Assembly: GCA_032251435.1 (NCBI GenBank)
Contig: JAVVEH010000035.1
Span: 1-46,360, forward strand
Origin: JAVVEH01 sp032251435
GTDB taxonomy: Bacteria; Verrucomicrobiota; Lentisphaeria; Oligosphaerales; MVZH01
Length of the DNA: 46,360 nt
Reading direction: 5' to 3'
In this document: in pieces, positions 26,233 to 34,187 of the stretch
Layout of the letters: every line of letters starts with the position of its first letter
How positions within the stretch are numbered: the first letter of the stretch is position 1
Made by a program: the position numbers and the translations under genes
Notes under the pieces: model-generated
The model's database searches: none
Seen by the model: only the letters and a program-made list of their open reading frames with translations
What the model was told of the DNA's origin: nothing

Positions 26233-27120
26233 TCACGACTGGTAAAACCGTGTGGTGGGGTAGGCCAAATCAATCGTGGGTTCCGCATTGAAAGCGTCGA
26301 GAATGTCTTCCCACATCAACTGTTCCGTGCCGCGGCGTTTCTGCGGACGGCACAGGTAGCGGACGGTTAACAGCACGCCGCTGTCTTTGGCGGAGGTGTA
26401 CACCGTGGGCGTTAAGGTCTTGTAGAAGATCATATATTTTTGGGCGGCCTGGCGCACCTGTTTTTCCGCTTCGTGGCTGAGCTGCTCGCAATGTTTGTCG
26501 GCGATGTCTTGGAGAATGCCCTTGGCCTTGCGCCAGTCGCTTTCAAAGGTCACCAGGATCGGGATCTCATGCCAGATAAACTGGAATCCCTTGCTGTAAT
26601 TGGCCACCGCTTCACTGAGAACCCGGCCGTTGGGAATATGGATAATCCGCCCCGTGCTTTGATCCGCGTCCACCCAGTTGCCGATTTCCAGAAGCGTGAA
26701 CTGAAAGACCCGCAAATCAATCACGTCCCCGCGCAGATTGCCGATTTCGATTCGATCGCCCACTTCAAACGGCCGCCGCCAGAGAATGAAGGCCCAGCCG
26801 GCCACACCCGTGACCAAGTCTCTCAACGCGATGGTTAAACCGGCGCTGACCAATCCCAGAAAGGTGCCGACTGATTGAAAGGCCTGAAACCAGATCGCCG
26901 CCACCAGCAGAAATCCCAGCCAGTAAATGATGTAATTGGCCGTCTTCCGCCAGCGGTATTGCAGCCGGACCTCGTCAAATTTTCGGGAAATAAGCCGTAA
27001 AACAAAGCCCCTGATCAACATCAGAACTAAGATAATCAGCAGCGACGCCGCGATTTTTGTCTGAATGGCGGGGCTCAACCCCAGGGTCTCATTAATCCAG
27101 GTGTTTATGGCTGTCAGCAT
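26233..27120 (-). CDS. Small-conductance mechanosensitive channel (MscS family)
   Basis: This 295-residue inner-membrane channel opens under membrane tension to release solutes. It has helices at about residues 17-40 and 60-80 and a pore helix at about 85-112 (glycine/alanine-rich SAGLTIALRDLVTGVAGW). The MscS beta domain follows (FEVGDRIEIGNLRGDV, RIIHIPNGRVL), then an alpha/beta C-terminal domain. The ATG at 27120 is preferred; a GTG at 27144 is in frame but lies inside mnmG. It starts 7 bp after mnmG ends, so the two form a transcription unit. Confidence 0.92.
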   Translation of the reverse strand: MLTAINTWINETLGLSPAIQTKIAASLLIILVLMLIRGFVLRLISRKFDEVRLQYRWRKTANYIIYWLGFLLVAAIWFQAFQSVGTFLGLVSAGLTIALRDLVTGVAGWAFILWRRPFEVGDRIEIGNLRGDVIDLRVFQFTLLEIGNWVDADQSTGRIIHIPNGRVLSEAVANYSKGFQFIWHEIPILVTFESDWRKAKGILQDIADKHCEQLSHEAEKQVRQAAQKYMIFYKTLTPTVYTSAKDSGVLLTVRYLCRPQKRRGTEQLMWEDILDAFNAEPTIDLAYPTTRFYQS

Positions 27121-27127
27121 AGTTGTC

Positions 27128-28963
27128 TCACCGGTTTTTGCCACGGGAAATGTGGACTTGCAATAACGAAATCTCCGCCGGTGTCACGCCATCGATACGG
27201 GCGGCCTGACTCAAGGTTTCCGGGCGGATTTTAATTAATTTCAATTTCGCTTCCGTTCTCAGTCCGGGAATGGCGTCATAATCAAACGCGGACGGAATCT
27301 TCCATTTCTCCAGCTTTCCTAATGACGCGGCCCGGGTGGCTTCACGGGCCATGTATCCTTCATATTTGGCTTCAATGCTCACCTGTTCGGCCACTGCGGG
27401 GGCCGCGTCCGGCGCACCGGCCAAATCCGTGTAGGTGACTTCCGGGCGGCGCAGCAGATCCCAAAGCAATTGTCCCTGGTCCCGTGTTGTCTGAAGGTGT
27501 CCGCGGACGCGCGTGATATCCGCCTCCAGCTTCATCACGCGGTCATAGTCATTTCGGGACGCGAGCCCGGCGGCGTATCCCAGAGGCGTTAACCGGCGGT
27601 CCGCGTTATCTTGCCGCAGCGTCAAGCGGTATTCCGCCCGGCTGGTGAACAGACGGTACGGTTCAATGATTTCTTTGGTGATCAAGTCGTCAATCATCAC
27701 GCCGATGTATCCTTGGTGACGCCCGATCGTGAATGGCTCGGTGTCGCCATTGGCGTGTCGAGCCGCGTTCACGCCCGCGACCAAGCCTTGCCCGGCCGCT
27801 TCCTCATAGCCGCTGGTGCCGTTGATTTGACCCGCCAGGAACAGGTTCGGCCATTGCCGCGCCCGAAGTGTGGAGTCCAGTTGGTGCGGAAAGACAAAGT
27901 CATATTCGATGGCGTACGCATAGCGGGAAATCCACACATTTTCCAGTCCCGGCACGGTGCGCAACATCTGCCACTGCACGTCTGCGGGCAGGCTCGTGGA
28001 GATCCCGTTGATGTAATATTCGTCTGTGAAAGCGCCCTCTGGTTCCAGATAAAGATGATGACTGTCTCTCTCCGCGAAACGCACGACTTTATCTTCGAAG
28101 GAGGGGCAATACCGGGCTCCGATACCTTCGATTTCTCCAGCGTAAAGCGGCGATTTGTCCAAATTAGCTCTTATGACCGCCGCGGTCTCCGCGTTGCTGC
28201 TGGTGATATAACACGGCAGCCGCGGAGGCGTTGAGCCGCTCAGAGACCGAAACGAGTCGGCCGGTTCCCGGAAAGAAAACCGGCCGCCGCCGGGATCCGG
28301 GTCTTGCCTCTCCATGGTGGAAAAGTCGATTGTCCTGCCCAGCAGGCGTGGCGGGGTGCCGGTTTTTAACCGGCCGGTCACCAAGTGTAAATCGTCCCGT
28401 AAGCTGGCGGCCAACGCGTCCGCGGCGCTGTCCCCGGCCCGGCCGCCGGATACATTTTTCAAGCCGTAGTGGAGTTTTCCAGACAGAAAGGTTCCGGTCG
28501 CGACCACGACACTCTTGGCGGACAGGGTTTCGCCTGTTTCGGTCAGCACGCCGGTCACCTGGTCGCCCGCGGTGAGGAAGCGGACGGCTTTACCCTGCTG
28601 AATATATAAATTCTCCTGCCGTTCCATCACTTGTTTCATGCGGTGTTGGTACAGCAGTTTGTCGCATTGGGCGCGCGGCGACCGGACCGCCGGCCCTTTG
28701 GAGCGGTTGAGCATGCGGAATTGAATGGCTGTGGCATCGGTGTTGAGCCCCATCTCGCCGCCCAGGGCGTCCACTTCGCGGGTGACTTGCCCTTTCGCGA
28801 TGCCCCCGATAGCCGGGTTGCAGGACATCTGAGCCAAGTGATCCAGATTGATGGTCAACACCAGCGTCCGGGCTCCGGCGCGGGCCGCGGCCAGCGCCGC
28901 TTCGCAACCGGCGTGTCCGGCGCCGATCACAATCACATCAAATGTCAAGGGATCTTTTTCCAT
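27128..28963 (-). CDS. mnmG: tRNA uridine 5-carboxymethylaminomethyl modification enzyme MnmG
   Basis: The 611-residue FAD enzyme works with MnmE to modify the wobble uridine of several tRNAs. The FAD-binding start FDVIVIGAGHAGCEAA, the CNPAIGGIAKG block, the TGTFLSG block and the C-terminal helical domain ending in ISLLQVHI are all typical. ATG 28963 matches the family start but has no good ribosome binding site. The frame is open to an ATG at 29080 that touches the toxin stop; the extra 39 residues look non-homologous. It lies directly downstream of the toxin-antitoxin pair. Confidence 0.95.
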   Translation of the reverse strand: MEKDPLTFDVIVIGAGHAGCEAALAAARAGARTLVLTINLDHLAQMSCNPAIGGIAKGQVTREVDALGGEMGLNTDATAIQFRMLNRSKGPAVRSPRAQCDKLLYQHRMKQVMERQENLYIQQGKAVRFLTAGDQVTGVLTETGETLSAKSVVVATGTFLSGKLHYGLKNVSGGRAGDSAADALAASLRDDLHLVTGRLKTGTPPRLLGRTIDFSTMERQDPDPGGGRFSFREPADSFRSLSGSTPPRLPCYITSSNAETAAVIRANLDKSPLYAGEIEGIGARYCPSFEDKVVRFAERDSHHLYLEPEGAFTDEYYINGISTSLPADVQWQMLRTVPGLENVWISRYAYAIEYDFVFPHQLDSTLRARQWPNLFLAGQINGTSGYEEAAGQGLVAGVNAARHANGDTEPFTIGRHQGYIGVMIDDLITKEIIEPYRLFTSRAEYRLTLRQDNADRRLTPLGYAAGLASRNDYDRVMKLEADITRVRGHLQTTRDQGQLLWDLLRRPEVTYTDLAGAPDAAPAVAEQVSIEAKYEGYMAREATRAASLGKLEKWKIPSAFDYDAIPGLRTEAKLKLIKIRPETLSQAARIDGVTPAEISLLQVHISRGKNR

Positions 28964-29072
28964 TGTCCTGACAAGATTCAACCTTGTCCCGAACTTGGAT
29001 CCATTTTGACTTTGGTTCGCGGTCCGGGGCAAAGTTGGTTCAGTCATCCCACGGGATGGCTGTCCATGCGTT

Positions 29073-29339
29073 TCATTCATAGTGTGTCCACATGCGGATG
29101 ATCTTTACGGTACTTATTTTGCCAAGCACCTGATATACAATACGGTGTTGAATATTGACTCGTCGAGAATATGCGCCGGACAAATCTCCCACCAGTTTCT
29201 CGAAGGGAGGGGGATTTTGAAAAGGATCTTCCGCAAGAACATCAAGGACGCGTTGAGCTTGTGCCCGCAAGCCAGATTGGGAAAGCTTCTTGGCATCCTT
29301 TTTGGCCTTGGTTGTATAAACAAGCCTCCAGGTCACCAT
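29073..29339 (-). CDS. Toxin, Txe/YoeB family (RelE-like mRNA interferase)
   Basis: The 88-residue protein matches the Txe/YoeB type: AKKDAKKL, the GAYSRRVNIQHRIVYQV strand pair, and a C-terminal MWTHYE with the histidine-tyrosine pair used in ribosome-dependent mRNA cleavage. It overlaps the antitoxin by 7 bp, as is usual for such modules. The length is normal and the frame intact, so the toxin is probably functional. A second ATG at its stop (29080) opens the mnmG frame. Confidence 0.9.
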   Translation of the reverse strand: MVTWRLVYTTKAKKDAKKLSQSGLRAQAQRVLDVLAEDPFQNPPPFEKLVGDLSGAYSRRVNIQHRIVYQVLGKISTVKIIRMWTHYE

Positions 29340-29575
29340 TCAAGCTCCGTTTTACACTCCTCCACCGGTACGGATAACCCTTCCCTAATTGACTCCCGCA
29401 TCCCGGGAACGCTGCACAAATGAAGCGTTTCTTTAATCGCCCGCCAATCCTCTTCCGCAATGAGTATAGCGGATGCGCGTTTGCCCGATATCTGTACCGG
29501 TTCATGTGAAGATGAAACTTCATCAACCAAGTTAAAAAGATTACGGCGGGCTTGGGTAACAGTTAAAGCAGTCAT
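29333..29575 (-). CDS. Antitoxin, Phd/YefM family
   Basis: The 80-residue protein starts with the YefM DNA-binding fold (TVTQARRNLFNLVDEV) and the central PVQISGKRASAILIAEEDW block. The C-terminal tail would wrap the toxin. It is the first gene of the pair. A sigma-70-like promoter and an operator-like palindrome stand just upstream, consistent with autoregulation by the antitoxin-toxin complex. Confidence 0.9.
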   Translation of the reverse strand: MTALTVTQARRNLFNLVDEVSSSHEPVQISGKRASAILIAEEDWRAIKETLHLCSVPGMRESIREGLSVPVEECKTELEW

Positions 29576-29593
29576 AATAAATCCCTTTTGTTA

Positions 29594-29631
29594 AGTACGC
29601 TATAATGTACTACTAAAGAAGGGGAAGTCAA
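29594..29631 (-). promoter_or_regulatory. Promoter and operator of the toxin-antitoxin genes
   Basis: On the minus strand TTGACT (29626-29631) and TACATT (29604-29609) are 16 bp apart. An inverted repeat AGTAC (29594-29598) and GTACT (29607-29611) overlaps the -10 site. YefM-type repressors bind TGTACA-like palindromes, so this is a plausible autoregulatory operator. Confidence 0.5.
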
Positions 29632-29762
29632 GATTTCAACAAGTGATAACAAACTTGACTATTACTCCGGCAATGAATCACCTTGCGCATTTCATGCTCA
29701 TAATTACATGATTTTGCCTGGTGGTAGGTTGCCGGATTAATAATTAAATAATGACTCATAAC

Positions 29763-29875
29763 AAGAGCCGACTAAAGTCGGTACACCGACCTGGAATGGC
29801 GATACTTGTATACGGTTTGTCACGCATGTTGGTGTACCGGCTTCAGCCGGAAAAAGGGGCGGCACCCACCCTCAA
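29763..29875 (+). repeat. 113-bp structured dispersed repeat, copy A
   Basis: This copy is nearly identical to 40991-41104. It contains a hairpin CCGAC-TAAA-GTCGG near the left end, a hairpin CCGGC-TTCA-GCCGG near the right end, and an inverted pair GGTACACC (29780-29787) and GGTGTACC (29831-29838). Both copies are open in one reading frame, but codon-like conservation is not evident and the copies sit between genes. The rest of 29576-29939 holds the toxin-antitoxin promoter and otherwise AT-rich DNA with no gene. Confidence 0.85.
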
Positions 29876-29939
29876 ATCCGATCACAAATTCCGATATGTA
29901 AAAACGAATCGGCGGCCCCGCCTTTACCATTCTTACGCC

Positions 29940-31745
29940 CTACAGCCGCCGTCGGAGGCGCTCCGCTCCTCTTTGGTCCCCGGCATTCTCATAGGCCTGA
30001 ATTTCAAACTCCAACAGGGCGCGCTCATCGGACTCGGACACCTTGACGCGGTCAAGATAAATCTTAAGAAACCGGAGCGCCTCTTTCGTCTGCCCTGTTT
30101 CCTCGGTCATCCGCAGATATGTCTGAATCAGTTCGAAAACCTTGGTTCCCTCATTTTTTTGATCCCGCATGAGTTTTTCCAATTTTTTCCTGGCTCCGGT
30201 TGTGTCGCCATGTTTAATCAGATCATGGATGCGGTCCAGCGAAATATCCCCGGCGAGGTCTCCCCGGTCATCACTCAACTTGTTCTCAAGCGTGTTGAGA
30301 AGGCGTTCAGCTTCGGCATCTTTACCCAGCCGTCGAAGGACCTCAGCCTGGGCGGCGCGGATGCCCACCAAGTAGTCAGGGAAACGTTGAAAAACGGTCG
30401 CTTTTCTCGACAGTAAGCGGGCCAGTTCCTGATCCTTCCCCTGTTGTTCAAGCACCCGTTCCACGATGCGCCAGGGCGCCTCATAAAGCGGTGTCAGGCT
30501 GACGGCCTTGGCGGCGAAGGCCTGGGCGGCGTCAAACTTAGACAACCGCAGAAAGGCGTCGGCGATCCGCGTATATCGCGAAGCCAGGGAAGCCGATGTT
30601 GATTTTAGTGTCCGGCTGCAACTATAGTCCACGTCGTGATCGGTCATAGGCGTATTGGTCTGCGGATCAACCGACTGGCCGGTGGCATACCTGTCGTAGT
30701 CATAGCGGCCAATGTCCATCTCCCAGTCTGTCTCGCTTTTCATGTATCCAACCCAGGCGTGAGGTCCCCGCCGCCCCATGCCAGTGAAAATCATCGCGGG
30801 GATGCCATGCGCCCGCGCCCCGATCACAGTGTAATAGGCCTGATCAACACAGATGCCCCCGAGTTCTTCGATTGACGCGAGCGTGTAGGGACCCGCCTGC
30901 CAGGAATAGGCGCCCCGCTCAAGGCGGGCGTAATCATAGTCGATTGACTTAAACTTCCGCCCCCAGTTCGCTGTGGAACCGCGGATCGTGTCACGAGCCC
31001 ACACGAGCTCGTCGATCGGCACAGGTGTGTCCACCACAAACATGAGAGCCCGGATCGATAAACGATCCAGGCGGATGCCGGCCTTGCCGCTGGCGTAAAG
31101 ATCCTTGAAATAATCATAGCGGTTCACAATCTCCGGTTCGTGGGAAAGTTGATAGGCGCCTATCTGGTGGTGAAGCGGCGGTCGAGGCTGATCCCAGACA
31201 AAAGCCAATGACAGTATCAACGGCAGGAAGGTGTCTCTGTCATCGGGATCATGGGCGGCCAGTTGATTGACAATGTTCAGAAACCCCGCCCAGTCGTCGC
31301 GTGGCGAGACATGTTCAACAATCGTTCCGAGTCGGCCATTGGTGGAGAAGAGCCAATCCAATGTCTGTGGCTGAATGTCCGCCAAGCCGCCTCTTGTCCG
31401 GCAGATTATTAGAATATTCAGCGCGTCCGCCGCGCTCAGGAGCGCATTCAGCCGTCTGGGATTCAGTGTGGTTGATCGTATTTCATCCCCCTCCGTTTCT
31501 AAAAACTCGTCAAGCGCGGAAATTCCTTTGTCCCAGGCGTTCTCACGCATGCAGGCGAGCATGAACTGGCGGGACACATCCCCCTTATTCGCCTGACCGC
31601 GGCTTTCAAGCAACAGCCGCCCGAGATCGTCCGCGGTGGGCCCCGCCCCGGGATTTTGCCGGGCGGCAAGAGAAAGGCAGGCGCATATCAGCGCGAGCGC
31701 CCCAATCCGCAATGGATGGAGAGCCATGGATGACAAAATATTCAT
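29940..31745 (-). CDS. Exported transglutaminase-like/TPR-type protein
   Basis: The start at ATG 31745 gives 601 residues with an N-terminal signal or anchor (LRIGALALICACLSLAA). A transglutaminase-like cysteine peptidase core lies in the middle: the catalytic cysteine is in LGGICVDQAYY, the histidine in RGPHAWVGY and the aspartate in WEMDIGRYDYD. The last 220 residues are helical repeats of TPR character (AQAFAAKAVSLTPLYEAPW, AERLLNTLENKL). The role is unknown; such proteins act on envelope or secreted proteins. An upstream GTG at 31790 is in frame but would mask the signal peptide. It follows the DUF4139-like gene on the same strand by 276 bp. Confidence 0.75.
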   Translation of the reverse strand: MNILSSMALHPLRIGALALICACLSLAARQNPGAGPTADDLGRLLLESRGQANKGDVSRQFMLACMRENAWDKGISALDEFLETEGDEIRSTTLNPRRLNALLSAADALNILIICRTRGGLADIQPQTLDWLFSTNGRLGTIVEHVSPRDDWAGFLNIVNQLAAHDPDDRDTFLPLILSLAFVWDQPRPPLHHQIGAYQLSHEPEIVNRYDYFKDLYASGKAGIRLDRLSIRALMFVVDTPVPIDELVWARDTIRGSTANWGRKFKSIDYDYARLERGAYSWQAGPYTLASIEELGGICVDQAYYTVIGARAHGIPAMIFTGMGRRGPHAWVGYMKSETDWEMDIGRYDYDRYATGQSVDPQTNTPMTDHDVDYSCSRTLKSTSASLASRYTRIADAFLRLSKFDAAQAFAAKAVSLTPLYEAPWRIVERVLEQQGKDQELARLLSRKATVFQRFPDYLVGIRAAQAEVLRRLGKDAEAERLLNTLENKLSDDRGDLAGDISLDRIHDLIKHGDTTGARKKLEKLMRDQKNEGTKVFELIQTYLRMTEETGQTKEALRFLKIYLDRVKVSESDERALLEFEIQAYENAGDQRGAERLRRRL

Positions 31746-32021
31746 AGTCTTCAATGATTTTTTTTCGACCGGCAGCAGGATGGATAACACGTCGGGGAGA
31801 TCAAAAAAGAAGCCGCCTCAACGACATGAATTGAGGGTGAAACAATAGCCCGGCCTCGTGACAATGCCAACCGGAACGATGCCTAGTCATGATATTAGCT
31901 ACTGACGCGCGCCCAATGTAAAAAAAGAAGCTGTATTTCTAATCCATCTTTTTGAGCGGAAGCCGTTTGGACTCAGCGTGTCCTCCCCCCCCCGTCAATG
32001 CGCGTTTGACACGTGCGATTT

Positions 32022-33740
32022 TCACGTTTGGGTAAAAACCCGGGCCGTATAGCGAAGGGTGATTTCTTTTGTCTCGCCGGCTTTCAACGTCACCTTCCAT
32101 GTGAGCTGATGAATCTCATCTTCCGTGTCACTCATGCCGCCGAGCGCGCGCAGGCTGACTTCACCGTTGGCTTCCGGCCGGCCTTTAAATGTCCGTGTCA
32201 CAGCCATATCGGTTTCAAATGCCAGTCCGTTGTTCACCTGCAATGTCAATTCCCGGAGTTCATCCACCCAGCGAATTTCTTTTTTAAGCCAAAAAGCCTT
32301 GCCGGCGTGGTGGGTCTGTCGATCATTGACCTCCTTAACGCCCGGCTCACGGGAAAGAACCGTTTCTGTGGCCACGCCAGCGACTCCGACCGCCGTGCCG
32401 GCTTTAAACCGCCCGGCCGTATGGCGGGGAGTGTAAAAGATCCGATCCTGAGAGAGAGCCACATCGCCTTTCATCACCAACGCCGGGCCTGTCGTCAGCG
32501 GCGTGTCTCCGGCCTCCAGCATCCAGTAGTGAACAAGCGGATTCGCCGCCCGGTCCGCCGGTGTGACCATGTGGGTGGCGGTGTCCACCCGCGCGTCAAC
32601 AACATCCCAGACCACAAGATCCCGGCAATTCAGCGTCATCGAGTCAAGGTTTACAATGGCGCGCTCGCCTTTGCCCAAGTCAATATTTCCCATCTCGTAG
32701 AGATGCAGACTGCCGGCGTCCGTGCTCTGCGCGTCGGGCAATTCCGCCGCCGGGGCGTAGGTGGTTTCGACGACTGTCGGCTGGCGGACTTCCAGCGGCG
32801 CGATCGTCGCCCGCATCTGTGAATTCGAGACCATTTGGTTGAACTGTCCATTACTGAAGTCATTTCGCGCGTAAGCCGCCGTTTGCTGCAAAGCCGCCGT
32901 CACCTGCCGCAATGTTTTTTGCGCCACCATTGGCGATGGCGATTTAACAAAGGCGAAATTAGGAACGCCGACGACAAAAAAGACACGGGTCCCTTTGAGA
33001 TCAATGAGATCATTTTTGATTTCTCCCCGCAGTTCAAGCGCCACCCGGCCGTCTTTGCCGCGCTCAAGAAGATAGGAGGGGGTCCAGCGCACCCCTTGCC
33101 AAAGATAATAATAAGCGATTGTCACCTCATCGCCGGTCTTGGCGCCGGTCAGTGAAATGGTCAGGTGCTGTCCGGTCCGTTCCGGATCCCTGTCCAGCTC
33201 CTCTCTGTCCAGGAAATGCCATTCTTCAACGTCCGACATCGGCAGGAGCGTGATTAACCCGTCGTCCTGCTTGATGCTTAAAATAAAGTCATCCGCCTTT
33301 TCCACAGCCGTCATGCCAACGGCCTCGGCGACGCTCCCGGGGGCTCGCAGCCCGAGAAGTTCACCTGATAGAAGGGTGTCTGAACCGCGGCGGCGGACAG
33401 ATACCGGCCGCCCGCACGCCTGATTCCGGGCATCGGCGAAGGAACGGGCCGTGCTTTCCGTCGTCGGTGCTGCTGAAGCCGTCAGCATCCTGACGCTGAC
33501 ACCCTTGGTCAGCGAATTGACCCCGACGGTCCCAAACGCGGCGTCCGTGATCGGAGACGTGACCACTTTACCGGATTTCCCAACCGTGACCCGCCCTTCC
33601 TTCATCACAAATACCGTGCCGTCTTTAAACGCCACCAGCGTCTTTACCTTGGCGTTCAGGAACGGGTGATCCTCAGCTTGAGAAGATACCGCCAGTAGAC
33701 AGATGGATAGAAACAGAGACTTTACAGATTGAGCGCTCAT
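32022..33740 (-). CDS. Secreted DUF4139-like protein
   Basis: The 572-residue product has a signal peptide (LFLSICLLAVSSQAEDH). The central and C-terminal parts match the DUF4139/mucoidy-inhibitor-like pattern: the YYYLWQGVRWTPSYLLE segment in which a beta-rich domain begins, the LELRGEIKN block and a final domain with LRELTLQVNNGLAFET. Proteins of this family are periplasmic or surface proteins without an established function. AAGGGG lies about 8 bases before the ATG. A run of nine C residues is found just after the gene, at 31985-31993. Confidence 0.75.
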   Translation of the reverse strand: MSAQSVKSLFLSICLLAVSSQAEDHPFLNAKVKTLVAFKDGTVFVMKEGRVTVGKSGKVVTSPITDAAFGTVGVNSLTKGVSVRMLTASAAPTTESTARSFADARNQACGRPVSVRRRGSDTLLSGELLGLRAPGSVAEAVGMTAVEKADDFILSIKQDDGLITLLPMSDVEEWHFLDREELDRDPERTGQHLTISLTGAKTGDEVTIAYYYLWQGVRWTPSYLLERGKDGRVALELRGEIKNDLIDLKGTRVFFVVGVPNFAFVKSPSPMVAQKTLRQVTAALQQTAAYARNDFSNGQFNQMVSNSQMRATIAPLEVRQPTVVETTYAPAAELPDAQSTDAGSLHLYEMGNIDLGKGERAIVNLDSMTLNCRDLVVWDVVDARVDTATHMVTPADRAANPLVHYWMLEAGDTPLTTGPALVMKGDVALSQDRIFYTPRHTAGRFKAGTAVGVAGVATETVLSREPGVKEVNDRQTHHAGKAFWLKKEIRWVDELRELTLQVNNGLAFETDMAVTRTFKGRPEANGEVSLRALGGMSDTEDEIHQLTWKVTLKAGETKEITLRYTARVFTQT

Positions 33741-34187
33741 AATAATACCCCTTGCATGATGTTGTTGGCCAAATTTTCTTTCGCCACGGGCGCGTGGACA
33801 CCGTATGTAGATACCCTAAACGCCGTCGGAATGACGGTGTCAAAAAAATGTAAAACAAGTGTAAAAAGAGTGGCGCCCATTAAAAGACGCTCTGATTGGC
33901 AAGACAGATGATTCGGAAAGAGAGGAATCAACCAGGAACAAGCAACCGGGAACTGCGGCGGAATTTAATTCCGCAGCGCTGGCGCGGGATCATCCGCGGC
34001 GCGGCGTTTTACGCGGCCGGAGTCGCCGGGAGACGCATGTGGACTATATTCACGGGCGTTGGTTTCTTTCCCGCCCGTGATGAGATCAGGCCGAAAAGGC
34101 GTGATGGCACGGGGGTTTTCACACAGCCGTCATCGGGATGGCGTGTGGTTTCACTGACGATGACGACAACCGCGCGGACGGACATTT
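33741..34187. other. Divergent intergenic region with palindromic motif
   Basis: It separates the DUF4139-like gene from murJ and holds no supported gene. A minus-strand promoter is likely at 33815-33843. The near-palindrome GCGGAATTTAATTCCGC at 33958-33974, followed by AGCGCTG, repeats the motif at 13905-13920. No clear murJ promoter was seen. Confidence 0.5.
33815..33843 (-). promoter_or_regulatory. Predicted promoter of the DUF4139-like gene
   Basis: On the minus strand a perfect TTGACA (33838-33843) lies 17 bp before TTTAGG (33815-33820). The -10 match is weak. The spacer contains a small hairpin (CCGTC/GACGG). The predicted leader is about 70 bases. Confidence 0.4.

Noticed and set aside
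28964..29080. 39-residue N-terminal extension of MnmG
   Set aside because: The added residues do not resemble the family, whose FAD-binding strand starts a few residues after ATG 28963.
29751..30416. 221-codon plus-strand frame through repeat copy A
   Set aside because: It reads through the repeat and then antisense to the transglutaminase-like gene, which has clear motifs and a signal peptide.
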